The translations under genes and the position numbers were made by a program. The notes under the pieces are model-generated. The model was given only the letters and a program-made list of their open reading frames with translations, did not search any database and was not told where the DNA came from. From Anaerolineales bacterium (GTDB lineage Bacteria; Chloroflexota; Anaerolineae; Anaerolineales; Villigracilaceae), in assembly GCA_016789025.1 (NCBI GenBank), contig JAEURC010000050.1:1-64000 (forward strand): 64,000 nt of DNA, in the 5' to 3' direction. This document shows positions 59,518 through 64,000 of this stretch, piece by piece; the stretch's first letter is position 1; every line of letters begins with the position of its first letter.

Positions 59518-60585
59518 TTACTTCTCCTCCAGCGGGTTGAACCCGCGCCCCAAAATTTCCTGCGCCGGAGAAACGATGACGAATGCGTGAGGGTCTTCTT
59601 TGGCGACAGCCGATTTCAAGTTGTGAACTTCGGTGACCGTCAGCGCGCACATCAAAATCGAACGCTCGCTTCCGGTATACATTCCTTTGCCTTGCATCGC
59701 AGTCACGCCGCGTCTCAGTTCAGCCAGGATGCGTTTCGAAACAGCCTCTGCTTTGCTGGTGATCACGAGCGCAAGCAATTGACGACGGCGGTTACGCGGC
59801 GCGAGAATTGAGCGCAAACCTTTGGGCTTTTCCTCGGCGGCGGATAAGACATGGGCTGTATCATCATCCCCAAAGCGCGGAAGGATCTCGCCTGTGGCGC
59901 GTGTCATCGTGATGGTTGCCACAGCAATGATCGTGAGCGTTAAGTAAAATACAACGCCAAACAAGATCATCACCTGTCCCGGCACAGGTCCCACGGCGCT
60001 GCGGCTGATGAATTCAGCGAACGATTTTGCAGGTTCCGGAAACAACCAGATTTTCGCTGCCCACGATGCGTAAAGGATGAGCAAGATCCAAAAATAATTA
60101 CGGCGCAGGCGACGCCCAAACGCTTCCCACATCGAAATCGGGAACTTGGGAGAAAGCAGGTTTTCTGCCAGACTTTCCGCCCATTCGGGTGAAGGATGGA
60201 ACGGCGGCACAAGCATTGCCGCGTAAAAATCCGTTTCCATCAATCGCACGCGATAACTCCATAGTTCATAATATCGATAGCGCCGCGCTTCGATGAACAA
60301 GAACCACAACACCAGCAATGTATTCAGGATGATGATGGCGTGATGCACGGATGCCTGGCTGAACGCGATGGATAATGTCGCGCCGGTGGCAACCACCGCC
60401 CAGTTCGTGGTCGTGTCCAATCGTTGACGCCAGACATTGGCGCGCTGAATTTCGGCGCGGAAGAAATGCACCATCGCCGTCACAAACTCGCTGGACTTGA
60501 GTTGATAACCGCGATAGGTCCAGACCGGCTCTTCGGGTTCTTCCTCTTTTGGATTCTTTTTCGGTTTTGTGTTTTTGACTGGCAT
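59518..60585 (-). CDS. DUF2270 membrane protein with C-terminal DUF2179-like domain
   Basis: The 355-residue protein has a charged N-terminus, a DUF2270-type membrane region ('AEIQRANVWRQRLDTTTNWA', helices near 65-100, 165-185 and 205-230), and a cytoplasmic C-terminal domain 'LRRGVTAMQGKGMYTGSERS' followed by 'ILMCALTVTEVHNLKSAVAK' and 'DPHAFVIVSPAQEILGRGF'. That last part looks like DUF2179, the ligand-sensing-like tail of YitT proteins. The combination suggests a membrane protein regulated by a small molecule. This is inference. It lies downstream of the Mo oxidoreductase gene on the same strand. Confidence 0.8.
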   Translation of the reverse strand: MPVKNTKPKKNPKEEEPEEPVWTYRGYQLKSSEFVTAMVHFFRAEIQRANVWRQRLDTTTNWAVVATGATLSIAFSQASVHHAIIILNTLLVLWFLFIEARRYRYYELWSYRVRLMETDFYAAMLVPPFHPSPEWAESLAENLLSPKFPISMWEAFGRRLRRNYFWILLILYASWAAKIWLFPEPAKSFAEFISRSAVGPVPGQVMILFGVVFYLTLTIIAVATITMTRATGEILPRFGDDDTAHVLSAAEEKPKGLRSILAPRNRRRQLLALVITSKAEAVSKRILAELRRGVTAMQGKGMYTGSERSILMCALTVTEVHNLKSAVAKEDPHAFVIVSPAQEILGRGFNPLEEK

Positions 60586-60673
60586 AAGGTTTCTTCCTTC
60601 GTGGGATGACGCTTCAGACTCAGGGACAGTTGATCCCTGTTTCGGTGAAATGTTTCAAACCTGACAGGTTTTT

Positions 60674-63640
60674 TTATTTCGGCAGTTTATACGCTTCTTT
60701 CGTCGGTTTGAGCGGACGCGCCAGCCAATACGGACGGCGGTTGCCATCGGGACTGACTTTATCAGCCGGGCGCGTCATTGCCAGCCATTGACGGTAAATT
60801 GTCATGGACTTGTTCGTATCCACAAACAAATCGCCTGCTTTTTCGCCCACCTCGGCTTTGCGGACGCTGAATACTTTTTGCAGCCAGCAGTGGACTCCGC
60901 TAATGGGATCGGGGTGAACGGCATGAGCGAGGTTCTGATTCACGCCGACGTTGCTCCACCAGATGCGGCTTGTGTCGGGGTCGGACGAGTCCCATGCCGC
61001 CGCGCCGTGAATGACGCGCATGAGGAAGCCGCCTTTGCCATCGTCGTGGAGTTCAACAAGATTCGATGAGCCTTTATTCACGCCAGAATCTTCGCTCAAA
61101 CGCCAGCGCCCGAGGTGATGGCTGATGGCGATGATGCCAGGTTTGATTCCTTCGGTGACCCAGACAGAATCAACGAAGTGACCGATTTCGGTTTTCACTT
61201 TGGCGAGGTCGCCTGTGTCGAGTCCGAGACGTTGCGCGTCTTCGGGATTCATCCAGATGGGATTCTTGTGCGAGATTTCATACAGCCATTTTGCATTTGC
61301 ACTGCGCGTGTGAATCAATGTCGGCAGGCGGAAGTTCGGCAGAAGGATCATCTCGCCTTTTTCGCGGTTGATAGTATCGGGATGAATGTGACTCTTGACT
61401 GCCCACGGGATGACATTTTCTTTTTCACTCCAGCCCCAATTCGCGAGCGTGGCGCTGAAGAATTCGAGTTTCTTCGAGGGAGTGTCGAAGCCCGCTTTCA
61501 GTTGTCCGTCCACCATCAGACCGACGATAGTGCCGTCTTTGATGAAGCGATCATAAGTATCAACTTCAAAAGTAGATTGGGAATTGGCAGATTGGTCATT
61601 ATCGTTCACTAATTTACCATTCACCAATTTACCAATTGTCTTCTCGAACGGAGCGTAGTTCTCTTTCTTGACTTCATACACGCCATACTTCCGCATGTAC
61701 GCGAGCGGAGTCAATCCTTCTTTCGCGGCGGTTTCGGGAAGTCCAGGCACGGAATTTTCAAAGATCCATTGATAGTATTCGTCCACGCTGATGATCTCGC
61801 CTTTGCGATACGGCGACTCGAACCATTGACGGATGCCGAGCGCGCCGTCGGGATCCATCTTCGCGGAAAGTTGAATCCAGAACTCGTTCTCTTCCCAGAC
61901 CTCGCCAGGGTTGGCTTGATAGGTGAAATCCACCTTCATGCCCGCGCGTTCCATCGCCACGCGGCGCACGGGTTGACGGAACGCGATCCATTGGCTTGAA
62001 TGTGTTTCCTGACTCATCAGGTCGTGGCGCTCGGGTCCGTGACCTGTGGGCAAAACATAATCGGCGAACCACGCAGTCTCATTCCACGTGGGCGTGAGCG
62101 CGACATAACATTTTATTTTCGAGTCTTCATCTTTGAGCGCCTTGAGCCACATGAAGCCGTCGGGGTTGACCCACATCGGGTTGTAAACGCGCGTGAAATA
62201 CACGTCAATGTCGCCGCGACCTTCCGCGAGCATGTGCGGCAGAAGAATGGACATCTCGTAATGCGCGAGCGGATATTCGATGGGATAGTGAAGTTCGTTC
62301 CATGTTTCGGGAGCGGGTGCGCCTTTGAAAGGCTTGGGCACAAATTTATTCCAGTTGGTCATGGATGTGCCGCCCTTGTTGCCGATGCTTCCTGTCAGTA
62401 CGTTGAGGAAGAACAGACAGCGCGATACCTGCCATCCGCCGAGATTGCCGACGCTGGCGCTGCGCCAAACATGCGTGGCGAGTTTGCCTTCACAGTTGGC
62501 GACGAGTCGCGCCGTTTCCTGAATGCGCTCGATGGGGACTTCGGATTCTTGCGCGGCGCGTTCGAAGGTGTATTCGGAATATAAGTCTTTGAGGAGGAGG
62601 TCAAAGAGGTCGAAAGTCAAAAGTCGAAGGTCGGATGCGGCACTTCGAATCTCCGCCGCTAACTGTTCACTGTTTACTGATAACTGGTTACTGGCTACTG
62701 CCTTTAGTGTTTCCTTCCAGTTAACCCATTTCTGCATGAAGTCTTTGTTATACAAATTATTTTGAATCAGATAATTCGCAATCGAAAGCAAGATGGTGTT
62801 CTCGCTGCCAGGATAGGTCGGCAGCCAGACATCGCTCATGGATGCGGTATTGCTCAAACGAGGGTCGAAGGTGATGAGTTTCGCGCCGTCCGTTTTGGCT
62901 TCGATGATGCGCTGGGCGTGCGGGTTGAAGTAATGTCCCGTTTCGAGGTGACTGGAAATCAGCAGAATGACTCTTGCATTGGCAAAATCTGGGCTGGGGC
63001 GGTCTTGCCCGATCCAGAAGTTGTAGCCCGCGCGAGAAGATGACGAGCAGATGTTGGTGTGGCTGTTGTGACCATCCATGCCCCAGGTCTGCACGACGCG
63101 GTTGGTGTATCCGTCTTCGCCAGGGCGACCGACGTGATAGACAATTCCATTCGGGCGGCGCAGTTTGCTCTCGCGCATTTTCTCGGCGATTTCGGTTAAC
63201 GCCTGCTCCCAGGAGATCTGCTCCCATTTGCCTTCGCCGCGTTTGCCGACTCTTTTTAGCGGATACAAAATCCGCTCAGGGTCATAGACTTGGTTATGGG
63301 TGGCAGGTCCCTTGGCGCAATTGCGTCCGCGCGAGCCAGGGTGGACGGGGTTGCCTTCGAATTTGCGAATCTCGTAGGTGTCCTTGTCCACGTAGGCGAG
63401 AAGTCCGCATGCCGATTCGCAGTTGAAGCAGACGGTCGGCACGAGGGTATATCTCCGCGCCACTTTGCGAGGCCACTCCTTACCGTCCCATTCCACCCAG
63501 TCATCCCATGCTTCGGGTGGTGGATACTGGCTGATGCGCCCATCGGGATGGACAACTTCGGTCAGTTTGATTGGCTTGCGGTCAGAGTCCGCGAATTGCG
63601 GGACAGCGGCGCCTGCGGAGGTTTGAGGGATTTTGGTCAT
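60674..63640 (-). CDS. Molybdopterin (Mo-bisPGD) oxidoreductase catalytic subunit
   Basis: This is a large MopB/CISM-family enzyme of about 988 residues. A 4Fe-4S site is formed by 'CFNCESACG' near residue 72 and 'NCAKGPATHNQVYDPER' near 107. 'GMDGHNSHTNICSSSSRAGY' near residue 185 may hold the Cys ligand of molybdenum. 'WVNPDGFMWLKALKDED' and 'MNPEDAQRLGLDTGDLAKVK' (C-terminal cofactor domain) follow. The start is ATG 63640 with GGAG. No twin-arginine signal is visible. An NrfD-type membrane gene lies upstream, so it is probably part of a quinone-linked complex. The substrate is unknown. Two repeat-derived stretches interrupt it in frame. Confidence 0.88.
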   Translation of the reverse strand: MTKIPQTSAGAAVPQFADSDRKPIKLTEVVHPDGRISQYPPPEAWDDWVEWDGKEWPRKVARRYTLVPTVCFNCESACGLLAYVDKDTYEIRKFEGNPVHPGSRGRNCAKGPATHNQVYDPERILYPLKRVGKRGEGKWEQISWEQALTEIAEKMRESKLRRPNGIVYHVGRPGEDGYTNRVVQTWGMDGHNSHTNICSSSSRAGYNFWIGQDRPSPDFANARVILLISSHLETGHYFNPHAQRIIEAKTDGAKLITFDPRLSNTASMSDVWLPTYPGSENTILLSIANYLIQNNLYNKDFMQKWVNWKETLKAVASNQLSVNSEQLAAEIRSAASDLRLLTFDLFDLLLKDLYSEYTFERAAQESEVPIERIQETARLVANCEGKLATHVWRSASVGNLGGWQVSRCLFFLNVLTGSIGNKGGTSMTNWNKFVPKPFKGAPAPETWNELHYPIEYPLAHYEMSILLPHMLAEGRGDIDVYFTRVYNPMWVNPDGFMWLKALKDEDSKIKCYVALTPTWNETAWFADYVLPTGHGPERHDLMSQETHSSQWIAFRQPVRRVAMERAGMKVDFTYQANPGEVWEENEFWIQLSAKMDPDGALGIRQWFESPYRKGEIISVDEYYQWIFENSVPGLPETAAKEGLTPLAYMRKYGVYEVKKENYAPFEKTIGKLVNGKLVNDNDQSANSQSTFEVDTYDRFIKDGTIVGLMVDGQLKAGFDTPSKKLEFFSATLANWGWSEKENVIPWAVKSHIHPDTINREKGEMILLPNFRLPTLIHTRSANAKWLYEISHKNPIWMNPEDAQRLGLDTGDLAKVKTEIGHFVDSVWVTEGIKPGIIAISHHLGRWRLSEDSGVNKGSSNLVELHDDGKGGFLMRVIHGAAAWDSSDPDTSRIWWSNVGVNQNLAHAVHPDPISGVHCWLQKVFSVRKAEVGEKAGDLFVDTNKSMTIYRQWLAMTRPADKVSPDGNRRPYWLARPLKPTKEAYKLPK
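61574..61639. repeat. In-frame AATTTACCA/TGGTCATT-type repeat in the Mo oxidoreductase
   Basis: Short repeated units (GATTGGGAATTGGCAGATTGG, TTCACTAATTTACCATTCAC, CAATTTACCAATTG) encode 'IGKLVNGKLVNDNDQSANSQ', a low-complexity stretch unlike the rest of the enzyme. Confidence 0.6.
62598..62700. repeat. Two in-frame repeat units in the Mo oxidoreductase
   Basis: AGGTCGAAAGTCAAAAGTCG is a unit of the 35377/50731 repeat family. AACTGTTCACTGTTTACTGA and the following TAACTGGTTACTGGCTACTG are tandem CTGTTTACTG-like units. Together they encode about 35 residues ('SNQLSVNSEQ', 'SDLRLLTFDLFDLLLK') between conserved segments. Confidence 0.65.
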
Positions 63641-63652
63641 AAGTACTCCGTT

Positions 63653-63779
63653 GGTTGAGTAGGCGGTGCTTGTCCGCCGTATCGAAACCAACATGTTATA
63701 TGAAAACGTAAAGTTTGCTTTGTAACCTGGTGGTCTCGGTACGCCCCTCAAAGAACATTCGGGGCTACTCGACCACTGA
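63653..63779. repeat. GGTCTCGATAC-type palindromic repeat, copy 2
   Basis: GGTTGAGTAGGCGGTGCTTG...CCGTATCGAAACCA and TGGTGGTCTCGGTACGCC...GGGGCTACTCGACCAC form an inverted repeat between the NrfD-type and Mo oxidoreductase genes. Copy 1 is at 29364. Confidence 0.7.
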
Positions 63780-63784
63780 GTTGC

Positions 63785-64000
63785 TTACGAATTCGGAATA
63801 TACTGCGGCGCCATCACGAAGGCGTATTCGTAGAAGAACAAGCCGACAACGGTACATGGAACAGCTAGGGGCGCAAACCCGCTGAATGCAAGAAGCAACA
63901 CCAGCGGGATAACATGCCCAAGAACGATTCCGCCTAGCCAGTAGTGAATACGGAAGCGTCCGTGCGTCATCTCACGGGAGGCGAGCATGGCGGTATCGGT
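63785..64000 (-). CDS. C-terminal end of an NrfD/PsrC-type membrane subunit (start outside window)
   Basis: The frame is open to the right edge, so only the last 71 codons are seen. It ends with two hydrophobic helices ('HYWLGGIVLGHVIPLVLLLA' and 'VPCTVVGLFFYEYAFVMAPQ') after 'LASREMTHGRFRI'. This matches the C-terminal helices of NrfD/PsrC proteins, which exchange electrons with the quinone pool for Mo oxidoreductases. The Mo enzyme gene follows on the same strand after a repeat, which supports the assignment. Confidence 0.75.
   Translation of the reverse strand, partial: TDTAMLASREMTHGRFRIHYWLGGIVLGHVIPLVLLLAFSGFAPLAVPCTVVGLFFYEYAFVMAPQYIPNS

Noticed and set aside
62598-62700. CRISPR-like array
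   Set aside because: The tandem units are short, irregular and in frame within an enzyme gene, without spacers or cas genes.

Overview
The window looks like a chromosomal stretch of an anaerobic or facultative Chloroflexota bacterium, most likely Anaerolineae. That placement is inference from gene content: lipoprotein solute receptors with valine-rich 'VVVTQ/VVVTEVV' linkers, several peptide-type ABC operons, a bacterial V/A-type ATPase, a Mo-bisPGD/NrfD oxidoreductase, and many dispersed palindromic repeats. No rRNA operon, CRISPR array, prophage or transposase was seen. Genes are dense and mostly in short operons.

Layout. 1-15.8 kb: three peptide-type (SBP_bac_5) receptors, two DppB/DppC permease pairs and two DppD/DppF ATPase pairs. 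Hairpins sit between receptor and permease genes, and one receptor (4102-5976) has its halves in swapped order. 14.6-24.6 kb: a response regulator, tRNA-Gln, glmU, cdd, recO, a phosphoesterase, a small gene pair (one with an amber stop), an ABC-F ATPase, a zinc-ribbon protein and an alpha/alpha-toroid protein. 24.7-30.4 kb: a CASTOR/POLLUX-type channel, rlmD, a class-V aminotransferase, a 53-residue membrane protein and a sortase. 30.7-36.5 kb: aspartate-family amino-acid genes. A SAM-I riboswitch precedes metY-metA, and a candidate threonine-type attenuator precedes lysC-asd. 36.5-39.1 kb: an accessory patch with an integron-like acetyltransferase cassette, a membrane-protein gene, and duplicated 3' tails of asd and pheA. 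39.2-47.7 kb: a nine-gene V/A-ATPase operon (G/H-I-K-E-C-F-A-B-D). 47.8-49.8 kb: three AT-richer accessory genes. 49.9-54.4 kb: pheA, an aminotransferase, tpx, a FrnE-like DsbA protein, DUF488 and DUF2249 genes. 54.7-58.7 kb: sucA-sucB. 59.5-64 kb: a DUF2270/DUF2179 protein, a large molybdopterin oxidoreductase and the end of an NrfD-type subunit.

How the parts fit. The metabolic core joins aspartate to homoserine, methionine and probably threonine. LysC and Asd make aspartate semialdehyde. MetA carries the Glu expected of acetyl-CoA-using enzymes and feeds MetY. The two halves of the pathway have separate promoters and separate RNA regulators. Energy genes (the V/A-ATPase with a possible sodium-type rotor, 2-oxoglutarate dehydrogenase, the Mo oxidoreductase) sit beside peptide uptake, suggesting an amino-acid-consuming respiratory or fermentative lifestyle.

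The most unusual points are the circularly permuted receptor, the cassette with an attC-like end and duplicated host gene tails, the lysC leader, and families of palindromic repeats that also lie in frame inside conserved genes (rlmD, the Mo oxidoreductase, lysC, the ABC-F gene, sucB).
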